Shown piece by piece: positions 40,720 through 50,000 of a DNA stretch of 51,975 bases. A program made the translations under genes and the position numbers. The DNA comes from Acidobacteriota bacterium (GTDB lineage: Bacteria > Acidobacteriota > Terriglobia > Terriglobales > Acidobacteriaceae): NCBI GenBank assembly GCA_003225005.1, contig QIAN01000139.1:1-51975 (forward strand), in the 5' to 3' direction. Numbering within the stretch: the stretch's first letter is position 1; every line of letters starts with the position of its first letter. The notes under the pieces were generated by a model. It was not told the DNA's origin, ran no database searches, and was given only the letters and a program-made list of their open reading frames with translations.

Positions 40720-43700
40720 GTGTCGAAGGCGTACGCGTCGATGTCGTGTCGGACCAATTTTGAGCTAGCCCAACAGAAGAAGCTGCTTGTTGATGCGCTT
40801 TTACAAGCCGGGGGGACGGTTATCTATCCGGCTTCCCTGACCCAACAGCGATTGTGGTTCCTCGATCAACTCCAGGGCCCTACCGCCGCCTATAACGTGC
40901 ATGTGGGCTTGTGGCTGTACGGACCACTTAATCTGGCGGCGCTCCAATCCAGTCTTCAAGAAGTAGTGAACCGCCATGACAGTGTGCGCACCACCTTAAG
41001 ACTGGAAAATGGCGAAATTGCCCAGGTCGTTGCGCAAAGCGTTGCTGTTACGCTCCCGCTGACAGATTTCGCAGCTCTCCCGGACCCCTACCCCCCAGCT
41101 TACGAGCTTGCGAAAGAAGAAGTGGCAAGGCCGTTCGACCTGAGCGCAGGGCCGTTATTTCGCTTCCGCGTCTTTCGCATTAACGCCGAAGAGCATGTTC
41201 TTCACTGCGTCATGCACCACACCATTACCGATGCGTGGTCGATGCAGGTATTCACAAAAGAACTGGCGCTTCTCTACGAGAAGCTTGCGAACGGAAGCCG
41301 TGCCATTTTGCCCGAACTCCCCATTCAATATGGAGACTATTCGGAATGGCAGCACGCCTCGTTTGGAACCGAAGAAGTTCAGAGGCAACTGGCCTATTGG
41401 AAAGAGAAGCTTCAGCATGCGGCGCCAGTCTTGGAATTGCCGCTGGACAGGCCACGCCCTGCCGAACAAACGTTTGCAGGGGCAAATCACACGGTTACTC
41501 TGCCCGCCGAAATGGTCGCGCGCGTCAAGTCGTTGGCGACTCGGCTACAAGCTACTCCCTTCATGTTGTTTCTGGCTGCGTTTAAGGTTTTGCTTTATCG
41601 CTACTGCGGTCAACCTGACGTCATCGTCGGGGTTCCGGTGGCAGGGCGCAGCCGGGTGGAAACCGAGGGACTAATCGGATTCTTTGTAGACACCCTGGCG
41701 TTGCGCGATGATCTTGGTGGCAATCCCAGATTTATGGATTTGCTGGCGCAGGTCCGTGAAACGATTTTGGCTGCGTTCGCACACGCAGATATCCCATTTG
41801 AAAAAGTAGTCGAGGTGCTGCAGCCCGAACGCAACCTTAGCTATAACCCGATCTTCCAAGTCATGTTCTCTGCTTTTAAATCGCCGGTAGAGTCGAGCGA
41901 TTTTGGCAATTTGAAGGTTTACCCCTACATCGTCAATCCCAATACTTCGATCTTTGACCTCAGCATGACTCTGATCGAAGGGCTGGATGGAAGGTGGTGG
42001 ACACAGGTTGCCTACAACACCGACCTATTCGATTCCTCTACGATCGGACGAGTGCAGCAACACTTCCGCAACTTACTGGAAGGCATCGTTGCTGACCCGG
42101 AGCAATGCATTGCTGATCTGCCACTCCTCAGTGTTGCTGAAGAACGACAGTTGCTAGTTGATTTCAACAATACTGACGCTGACTTTCGTCGTGACTTGTG
42201 CCTGCACCGCTTTTTCGAGCAGCAGGTCGCCCGCACTCCGAACGCCGTCGCCTTAATCTGCGGCGGTCAACGAATCTCTTACGACCAACTCAACCGGCGT
42301 GCTGACGGACTTGCCGCTCACTTGCGCCAAGAAGGCATAGGCCCCGACGTTCTGGTAGGTCTCTGTGCCGATCGTTCCATCAATTTGCTGGTGGGAATAT
42401 TAGGAATTCTGAAAGCCGGCGGGGCCTACGTTCCACTTGACCCGACTTATCCCAAGGAGCGACTCGCTTGTATCCTTGAAGACTGTGGTTTGAAGCTCCT
42501 CCTTACTCAAAACAAGTTCAGTCGGAAACTGGCAGTACGTGGCGTCAAATGGATAGACCTTGATCGCGATTGGCCGACGAAAGGCGAGCAGGCACGTGAG
42601 ATAGATACGACGCCGGAAAATCTTGCGTACGTTCTTTTCACATCCGGTTCCACGGGTCGAGCGAAGGGTGTTGCTCTGGAGCATCGGAACGCGGCGAATT
42701 TCGTTCAATGGGCTCAAACAGCGTTCACGCCCGAGGAGCTGGCCGGAACGCTTTTCGCGACTTCGGCATGCTTTGACCTATCGATCTTTGAAATGTTTGT
42801 GCCTTGGAGCGTGGGAGGCGCCGTCATTCTGGCACCGAATGCGATTTCTCTGCCCGAGTTGCCGGCATTCAACGAAGTGACACTCATCAACACGGTGCCA
42901 TCAGTCATGGCGGAACTCATGCGTGCCGGCGCCGTGCCGGACTCAGTAACCACCGTGAACCTGGCCGGGGAAACTCTGCCGAGTTCGCTGGTCAATGATC
43001 TCTATAAGCACACGCAAGTACAAAATGTTTATAACCTCTATGGTCCTACCGAAGCCGCCACTTACTCAACCTACGCGCGATTGAGCCGTGATGCGGATGT
43101 CACGATTGGCAAACCGATCGCGAACACGCAAGCTTATATTCTCGACCGTGACTCTAAGTTGGTGCCTCGGGGCGGACAGGGTGAGCTGTTCTTGGGAGGA
43201 GACGGCTTGGCTCGCGGATACTTCGGCCGTCCCGATCTGACGGCCGAACGCTTTGTGCGCAACCCGTTTAGTGCGGAAACCGGAGTAAAACTCTACCGGA
43301 CCGGCGATCTATGCCGTCACCGCGCGGACGGCAGTATCGAATATCTGAGCCGCTTGGACCATCAGGTCAAGCTACGCGGATTCCGCATTGAACTCGGCGA
43401 AGTTGAAGCGGTACTCGGAAAGCACAGCAGCGTGCGACAGGCCGTCGCTGTCGTTTGCGAGGGCGAAGGCGGGAAACGACTGGTGGCCTATGTAGCAGCC
43501 AAGCCGGGCCGCGCGATCTCGGCCTCCGAGTTGCGTCAGCATTTGGAGAAGAGCTTGCCAGTTTACATGATTCCCCAGGCCTTTGTCGTGGTCGATGAAT
43601 TTCCTCGCACGTTGAACGGAAAGGTGGACCGTTGCGCGTTGCCCTCACCCGAGTCCCCGGACAGAACGAAAGCGGTAGGCCCGCGCGATGAACTGGAGAC

Positions 43701-44751
43701 AACTCTGGTGCGGATCTGGGAAACCGTTCTACCGGTGCGGCCTATTGGAGTTACGGACAATCTTTTCGATCTCGGTGGCCATTCGCTCCTGGCAGCAAGG
43801 CTTATCGCACAAATGCAGAGCGTGACCGGCAAAAGGATTCCGCTGTCGGCAATCTTCCGCGCGCCGACGATTGAGAAACTTGCCCGTCTGCTCGCAAGCG
43901 ACTCCGTGTCGAACCCGGATCCCGTTCTCATGCAGCTCCGTCAAGGCCACGATGGCGTTCCGTTTTTTGCCGTCGCGGCTCCTGGAGTCGATTCGCTCGG
44001 TTTCGCGCTATTGGCACGTCACCTGGGCGATGAGCAATCCGTATATAAGCTGCAAAGTCCCAGTCCTCGAATTTTGGGCCCGTTCGAAAAGGATGAGTTA
44101 CGCGCCCTGGCCCGAGAATACGTGACCGCGATGCGCACCGTACAACCACACGGTCCGTTTTGCCTCGGCGGCATGTGCGAAGGGGTTTTGATCGCGCAGC
44201 AAATGATTCTCGAGCTGGAATCCCAGGGGGAAGAGGTTGCGCTGTTCGCAATCTTTGATACCTGGGTCCTGGAGAACTCTCAAATCCGCCCGTTATGGAG
44301 GATCGATTACTACCTGCAACGAGTTCGCGAGTTTCCGGAACTGCCTCTCAAGAAGCAACTGGCGATCCTGCGCCACACGGTCAAACGCTGGGCGAGACGA
44401 AATCGATCCACCCGAAATGCCTGGGCTCAAGTGTACTGGCCGGGTGACGACTTCCAGGCGCCGCGTTTTCGTGCGCCCGTGCTGCTCTTCAAAAGACCGC
44501 GACAGCCGTTTTACTACGTTCGCGATCCAAAAATGGGTTGGGGGGCTCGCTCGACTGGCGAAGTAGAGATCCGCGAAGTCAACTGCGGACATTTCGAGAT
44601 GCTGCGAGAACCCCAGGTTCGAGTGCTCGGTGAACGACTTGTCGAGCGTCTGCGCGCGATCAACGAGAGGACTCCGAAGGCAGACCGGCCCTTCCCCGTG
44701 TTGCCCGCGGGAAGCGGAATCGAATCTGGATTCAGACAGCCGACACAGTGA
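40720..44751 (+). CDS. NRPS termination module C-A-T-TE with Cys-type thioesterase
   Basis: The product is about 1343 residues from GTG 40720 (GAGG 5 bases upstream; GTG 40696 and ATG 40741 are alternatives). Domains: a short helical N-terminus (FELAQQKKLLVDALLQAGG), condensation (HHTITDAWS, with Ala for the usual Gly), adenylation (YVLFTSGSTGRAKGV, NLYGPTEAATYSTY, YRTGDLCRH), carrier (NLFDLGGHSLLAARL) and a C-terminal alpha/beta-hydrolase thioesterase (about 1090-1310). The pocket code read by hand is D-L-F-N-N-A-L-T-Y-K, which I associate with alanine or glycine. The TE nucleophile motif is GGMCEG: Cys (codon 44176-44178) instead of Ser. The TGA overlaps the GTG of the ABC permease, so the final NRPS and exporter are translationally coupled. 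Confidence 0.92.
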   Translation: MSKAYASMSCRTNFELAQQKKLLVDALLQAGGTVIYPASLTQQRLWFLDQLQGPTAAYNVHVGLWLYGPLNLAALQSSLQEVVNRHDSVRTTLRLENGEIAQVVAQSVAVTLPLTDFAALPDPYPPAYELAKEEVARPFDLSAGPLFRFRVFRINAEEHVLHCVMHHTITDAWSMQVFTKELALLYEKLANGSRAILPELPIQYGDYSEWQHASFGTEEVQRQLAYWKEKLQHAAPVLELPLDRPRPAEQTFAGANHTVTLPAEMVARVKSLATRLQATPFMLFLAAFKVLLYRYCGQPDVIVGVPVAGRSRVETEGLIGFFVDTLALRDDLGGNPRFMDLLAQVRETILAAFAHADIPFEKVVEVLQPERNLSYNPIFQVMFSAFKSPVESSDFGNLKVYPYIVNPNTSIFDLSMTLIEGLDGRWWTQVAYNTDLFDSSTIGRVQQHFRNLLEGIVADPEQCIADLPLLSVAEERQLLVDFNNTDADFRRDLCLHRFFEQQVARTPNAVALICGGQRISYDQLNRRADGLAAHLRQEGIGPDVLVGLCADRSINLLVGILGILKAGGAYVPLDPTYPKERLACILEDCGLKLLLTQNKFSRKLAVRGVKWIDLDRDWPTKGEQAREIDTTPENLAYVLFTSGSTGRAKGVALEHRNAANFVQWAQTAFTPEELAGTLFATSACFDLSIFEMFVPWSVGGAVILAPNAISLPELPAFNEVTLINTVPSVMAELMRAGAVPDSVTTVNLAGETLPSSLVNDLYKHTQVQNVYNLYGPTEAATYSTYARLSRDADVTIGKPIANTQAYILDRDSKLVPRGGQGELFLGGDGLARGYFGRPDLTAERFVRNPFSAETGVKLYRTGDLCRHRADGSIEYLSRLDHQVKLRGFRIELGEVEAVLGKHSSVRQAVAVVCEGEGGKRLVAYVAAKPGRAISASELRQHLEKSLPVYMIPQAFVVVDEFPRTLNGKVDRCALPSPESPDRTKAVGPRDELETTLVRIWETVLPVRPIGVTDNLFDLGGHSLLAARLIAQMQSVTGKRIPLSAIFRAPTIEKLARLLASDSVSNPDPVLMQLRQGHDGVPFFAVAAPGVDSLGFALLARHLGDEQSVYKLQSPSPRILGPFEKDELRALAREYVTAMRTVQPHGPFCLGGMCEGVLIAQQMILELESQGEEVALFAIFDTWVLENSQIRPLWRIDYYLQRVREFPELPLKKQLAILRHTVKRWARRNRSTRNAWAQVYWPGDDFQAPRFRAPVLLFKRPRQPFYYVRDPKMGWGARSTGEVEIREVNCGHFEMLREPQVRVLGERLVERLRAINERTPKADRPFPVLPAGSGIESGFRQPTQ

Positions 44752-45704
44752 ACGAAGACAATTGGCCAGGGATGACATCAGAGAATGCGGCGGCTCCCGT
44801 CGTAGCTCCGCCTGGGGACGCCGGCGCCGAAAACCTCTCATGGACGCCGGCAGGTGATCAGTCTAAGGCCACCGCGCGTCCAATTAAGGTGATTGGACCG
44901 CCTGCCTTTTCTTTGCGCACCGTCTTCACTGGAATTCGCACGCTCATTCAATACTCCGACCTGCTCTATACCTTGAGCGTCTTCCGTCTCCACGTGCGTT
45001 ACAAGCAGTCTTTTCTGGGCTGGGCCTGGGCGGTCGTTCAGCCTTTAGCCCTGATGGGCATCTACACTTTTATTTTTTCCCATGTCACGACGGTCGCGAC
45101 TGGCGGAGCCCCTTACCCCATTTTTGTGTTCTCTGCGCTCTTACCCTGGATTTTCTTTTCCAGTTCCATCACGAACTCGATTCAGGGGCTGGTCACCTAC
45201 CCGAATCTGCTGACTAAAATGTACTTCCCGCGCGAGATCATTCCTCTATCGTATCTGGCCGCCGGCTTGGCTGATTTCCTGATCGCCTCGCTCATTCTTG
45301 CAGGGCTCATGGTCCACTATGGCGTGGCGCTGACTTGGAATGTACTCTATGCAATACCGATTTTTCTCCTGATCGCTGGGTTTGCATCCGCCATCGCCCT
45401 GTTCTTCTCGGCGGTTCACGTCCGTTTTCGTGATGTCGGGCTCGCCATGCCTTTTGTGATGCAGATCTGGGTGTTCGCCGCGCCGGTGGTCTATTCGGTC
45501 CAGTCGGTTCCAGTGCGTTTGCGCAGGATTTATTTATTAGATCCAGTAGCTGGCCTTATTGAAAATTTTCGCCGGGCTGTGATCTATGGAACCGCCCCCG
45601 ATCCGGCCGCGCTGGCCATCTCTGCCGCCATGGCGATCGTTTCGCTCGCGCTCGCGTACGCCTATTTCAAGTCCTCGGAAGGCGCCATGGCTGACCTCGT
45701 CTGA
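44748..45704 (+). CDS. ABC-2 permease of the polysaccharide/O-antigen export type
   Basis: The 318-residue membrane protein begins at a GTG that overlaps the NRPS stop (GTGA). A roughly 60-residue cytoplasmic N-terminus precedes five to six hydrophobic helices. Family marks are RYKQSFLGWAWAVVQPLALMGIYTFIF and the later VHVRFRDVGLAMPF and YSVQSVP, typical of Wzm/TagG-like ABC-2 permeases (a description, not a reading of the substrate). These proteins export lipid-linked polysaccharides, teichoic acids or glycoconjugates. The ATPase gene follows 21 bases later. Coupling to an NRPS-TE gene is unusual. Confidence 0.9.
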   Translation: MNEDNWPGMTSENAAAPVVAPPGDAGAENLSWTPAGDQSKATARPIKVIGPPAFSLRTVFTGIRTLIQYSDLLYTLSVFRLHVRYKQSFLGWAWAVVQPLALMGIYTFIFSHVTTVATGGAPYPIFVFSALLPWIFFSSSITNSIQGLVTYPNLLTKMYFPREIIPLSYLAAGLADFLIASLILAGLMVHYGVALTWNVLYAIPIFLLIAGFASAIALFFSAVHVRFRDVGLAMPFVMQIWVFAAPVVYSVQSVPVRLRRIYLLDPVAGLIENFRRAVIYGTAPDPAALAISAAMAIVSLALAYAYFKSSEGAMADLV

Positions 45705-45725
45705 CAAAAGCGTTCAGGAAACAGC

Positions 45726-46889
45726 ATGATTGACCTCAAACTTGATCACGTCTCAAAGAAATACAACATTCCTGCCAGCAGTAACTCGCCCAAGCGCTGG
45801 TACAAGCGCGGGTTTGCCAGGCGATCGTCGGAAATGTGGGCTCTGCGCGACATCAGTTTTGAGGTGAAGGAGGGGGGAGCTCTGGGCATCGTGGGTCACA
45901 ACGGCGCCGGCAAAACAACCTTGCTCAAGCTCCTCTCCAGCATTACCGCTCCCACGCGCGGCCAAATCACCATCCGCGGAAGGCTTGCCGCCCTGGTCGA
46001 AGTCAGTTCCGGATTCCATCCCGAGCTTACCGGCAGAGAAAACATATTCCTGCACGGGGCGATGCTGGGTATGCGCCGGGCGGAGATCACCCGCAAGATG
46101 AGCAGCATTGTCGAGTTCTCAGGCGTGGGACAGTACATCGAGGTGCCGGTCAAACGCTACTCCTCCGGCATGTACGTTCGCCTGGGCTTCTCCATTGCGG
46201 CGCATCTCGATCCTGACATTCTGCTGCTTGACGAAGTCCTGGCCGTAGGCGATGTCGCGTTCCAGGCCAGATGCCTCGACCGAATCGGCGAATTGCGGAA
46301 GGCTGGACGAACCATCGTCTTCGTTTCCCACGATCTTGCGGCCGTCTATCACCTCTGCGACCGGGCAATTCTGCTGGCTCGCGGCCAGATATTGTCCGAT
46401 GGCACGCCCCGCGCAGTGATTGATCAGTACCAGCGTATGGCTTTTGCTGGTCAGGGAACTTCGCTGGACCAACTCGATCCCCAGAAATTGGCAGAATGTA
46501 CCAGCATCTCGTTTTCTTCGCCTGAATCTTCCGATAGCGTTCGCACCGGCTATCCCATGATCGCGCGCCTGGGCTATCGAGCTGCCCAGAGCATTCCCGG
46601 CGCCGTCTTTCGCATTTCTCTCTACTGGCCCAGCGGCTACCTGTGTGCCCAGTTCACCAATGAGGCATCCGGCCCGCGGCTTAGTCTGGAGCCCGGCACA
46701 GGAACCATCCAGTTTCAGTGCCCAGTTCTGCCGGTTGTCCCTGGCCTCTATCGCATCGACTTGAGCATTGAGTCAAATGGTTGCGAGATTGACCTCAGGC
46801 AACGTTGTGCCTCGCTCTGTGTCGATTCCGGGAGACCGGCCCAGGGAGATTTTTACATTGAGAATCAATGGACCGTCGTGCGCAGCTGA
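45726..46889 (+). CDS. ABC transporter ATPase of the Wzt type with C-terminal extension
   Basis: The 387-residue protein has a nucleotide-binding domain (about 1-240): Walker A GHNGAGKTT (58-66), the polysaccharide-transporter signature KRYSSGMYVRLGFSIAAHLD, Walker B ILLLDEVLAVGD and the H-loop FVSHD. A C-terminal region of about 120 residues (about 265-387: YRAAQSIPGAVFRISLYWPS, GLYRIDLSIESNGCEIDLRQ) looks like the beta-sandwich of Wzt, which recognises the glycan end of exported polymers. AGGAAACAGC precedes the ATG. It forms the exporter with the upstream permease. The substrate may be a glycosylated or lipidated peptide made by the NRPSs. Its stop is 115 bases from the convergent NRPS end. 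Confidence 0.9.
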   Translation: MIDLKLDHVSKKYNIPASSNSPKRWYKRGFARRSSEMWALRDISFEVKEGGALGIVGHNGAGKTTLLKLLSSITAPTRGQITIRGRLAALVEVSSGFHPELTGRENIFLHGAMLGMRRAEITRKMSSIVEFSGVGQYIEVPVKRYSSGMYVRLGFSIAAHLDPDILLLDEVLAVGDVAFQARCLDRIGELRKAGRTIVFVSHDLAAVYHLCDRAILLARGQILSDGTPRAVIDQYQRMAFAGQGTSLDQLDPQKLAECTSISFSSPESSDSVRTGYPMIARLGYRAAQSIPGAVFRISLYWPSGYLCAQFTNEASGPRLSLEPGTGTIQFQCPVLPVVPGLYRIDLSIESNGCEIDLRQRCASLCVDSGRPAQGDFYIENQWTVVRS

Positions 46890-46919
46890 AGCCCATGCAG
46901 GTCAGGGGACACAAGAACA

Positions 46920-46943
46920 CTCAGGGCTAAACGAGAGCCTGAG
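46920..46943. terminator. Possible bidirectional hairpin between exporter and NRPS
   Basis: CTCAGGGCT (46920-46928) can pair with AGCCTGAG (46936-46943) with one bulged G, giving a stem of 8 pairs. It lies between two convergent genes, where a bidirectional terminator is expected, but there is no T-tract. A second small inverted repeat GCTCC-ttg-GGAGC follows near 46960. Confidence 0.3.
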
Positions 46944-47003
46944 GGATGTGCTTCATGCTCCTTGGGAGCTTTGGGCCGTTTGACCCGGTGGAGAGACTGA
47001 AAT

Positions 47004-50000
47004 TCAGCGTTGTGTTTTTCGTCTAACGGCGCTTTCGATAAACTTCCTGGCTTCTTCTACCGAAAGCTTTCTTAACTCCATGAGGAGCGCCTCTTTTGTC
47101 GCATCCGCGGTGTCGGCATGATGGTGACGTTGGAAGACGGGGGTACGCGCCTTCACTCCCGTGGCTTGCGCCTTCTCCAACTCCAGTCCCAATGCCGCAA
47201 TGGTCGGCGCCTCGAAAACACTGCGCACCTGCAATTCCACTTCAAACGTATGACGGATCCGCGCCATCATCTGCAGCGCCAGCAGCGAATGCCCGCCTAA
47301 CTCGAAAAAGTTCTGCTCGATTCCCACTTGCTCAACTTGCAACAGCTCCTGCCAGATGTCCGCCAGCTTCGCTTCTATCTCGTTCCGCGGAGCAATGAGC
47401 TCGGCTTCTTCCCCCAACGCAGTGGCCGACAACGCCGCCAGCGCCCCGCGGTCTACCTTGCCAGTAGGCAGGAGCGGCATTCTTTCTATCCGCCAGTAGC
47501 CGGCTGGCACCATGTACGGCGGCAGCTTTGCCCCTAGATGGCGGCGGAGTTCGCTGGCCGACGGCGCCGCCTTCCCATCATTCACCACCACGTATGCGGA
47601 TAACTTCTGCTGTTCGCCCTCGCCCGTGACGTGGACTACCGCTTCCTGCAGGGTCGAGTGCGAAGCCAGCACGGACTCGATCTCTCCCAACTCAATGCGG
47701 AAACCGCGCAGCTTGACCTGGTTGTCCACCCGGCCCAGGTACTCAATCTCGCCCTGGGAACGAAATCGGCCTAAGTCGCCAGTGCGATACAACTTGGGAG
47801 ACTGGTTCGTAACCACGCGGTTTGGAACGAAGCGCTCGGCCGTCAACTCCGGACGGTGTAGATAGCCGCGCGCAAGCCCGTCGCCACCGATGTAGATTTC
47901 TCCGGCGACATTTACCGGCACAGGGTTTTGATTGGAATCCAATATGTAGATCGAGGTATTCGCGAGGGGACGGCCGATCGGGATCGAGGCCTCCTCTCGG
48001 CCAGTCACGCGATACACGGTAGACCAGACCGTAGTCTCGGTCGGGCCATAGACATTCCATACGGATTTGCCGCGAGCGATCAGTTCGCGGGCTAGTTTCG
48101 CCGGTAGCGCTTCCGCACCACAAAGAATCTTCAGATCTGGCGAACCTTGCCACCCGGCTGCGAGAAGCAGCCGCCACGTGGCCGGGGTGGCCTGCATAAA
48201 CGTAACCCCACTCTTACTCATTAGATCCCTGAGCCGGTTGCCGTCGACCGCATCTTCCAGACTCCCAATCACCATTCGCGCTCCGGAGATCAAAGGGAGA
48301 TACATCTCAGGCGTGGCCATGTCGAATGAGATTATCGCCAGCGCGAGCAGCACGTCGTCACGATTCATGCCGGGTTCGCGCTGCATGGAACGCAGCAGGT
48401 TGACTACGCTCCCGTGCTCAATCAGCACTCCCTTCGGTCTCCCTGTTGAGCCGGAGGTGTACATCACGTAGGCCAGCGTCTGCGGACTGAGCCTTTGATC
48501 GGGGTTCTGTTTACTCTCTTGGGCGATGACGTTCCAATCCGTATCCAGAAGAACCGTGTCGGCTCCAAAAAGACCGCGCTGCATCTTCTGTTCTGTGAGC
48601 ACCATGCGCGGCTTGACGTCGGCCAGCATGAAGCTCAGCCGGTCGTCGGGTAGCCTCGGATCCAGCGGCACATAGCCTCCCCCGGCTTTGAGAATGCCCA
48701 GCAGAGCGACCATCATCCCGGGTCCACGCTCGAGGCACATACAGACCGGGACCTCGGGTCCTACTCCTCGCTTCAGCAGGTACCCGGCCAGCTGATTGGC
48801 GCGCTGGTTCAGTTCGCGATAGGTCAATTCCTGGTTTCCAGCAACTACGGCTACGGCGTCAGGCGATTGCTCAACTTGCAATTCGAACAGTTCGTGAATG
48901 CACGGCTGGGGGTGCGCTCGGGAATAGTCCGTCGTCGTCCGATTCCACTCGACCAAGACCTCCTCCCGCTCCTGCTCACTCAGGATCGGCAGTTGAGCTA
49001 AGGGTAGGTCAGGGTTCTCCAACGCGGCTTGGATCAGCTTTTCGAAGTTTCCGAGCATCCGCTCGATCGTGGATGGCCCGAAAAGATCGGTGTTGTATTC
49101 GAACTGGCAGTGGAGCTCAGTGTCCTCCCACAGTTCGGCAGACAGGTCGAACTTGGCGATGCCGGTCTCAAAATTCATCTGCTCGATGCTGAGTCCGGAA
49201 ATCTCGAAGACCTGCTTGGGAATGTTCTGGAAGATGAACATCACCTGGAACAGTGGAGGCGTGTCGAGTGAACGCTGCGGGACCAATTCCTCAACCAGTT
49301 TCTCGAAGGGCAGGTCCTGATGCATGTACGCTTCCAGGGCAAACGAGCGCACCCGCCCAATCAGATCCCGAAAGCTCAGGTTCTCCGTGAAATCCGCGCG
49401 GAAGACCAGGGTGTTCACGAACAACCCGACCATGTCTTCAAGTTCGACTTCGTTGCGCGCCCCAATCGGGGTCCCGACCAGAATGCTTTGCTGATAGGTG
49501 TAGCGCCAGAGTAAGGCCTGAAATGCGGCCATCGACACCATGAACAGCGTGGCCCTCTCGTTCTGCGCCATCAATTTCAGTCTGGACAAAGTGGCGACAT
49601 CCAGCGTGATTACCTTTCTGGCGCCGTTCCAGGTTTGGGCAGCCGGACGAGGGTGGTCGGTGGCAAGCTCAAGCAGGGTTTGCGCTCCGGCCAGCGTATT
49701 CTTCCAGTGTTCGACTTCCTTGCTGAGCGCCTCTCCGCTCATGTACTCCCGCTGCCACTGCGCGTAGTCCGTATACTCAATGGGAAGCTTGGGAAGCTCT
49801 GGATCTTTATTCTCGAGGAACGCCGCATAGCACTTCGTCACATCACGGAAAAGACAGGAAATCGACCACCCGTCACTGATGATATGGTGCATGACGATCA
49901 GCAGGATGCAGGTTTCCGGTCCCAGGCGAACCAGCAGGGTACGGAAAAGTGGCCCTTCACGCAAGTCAAACGGTTTCTTGCCTTCCTCGCTCGCAAGGCG

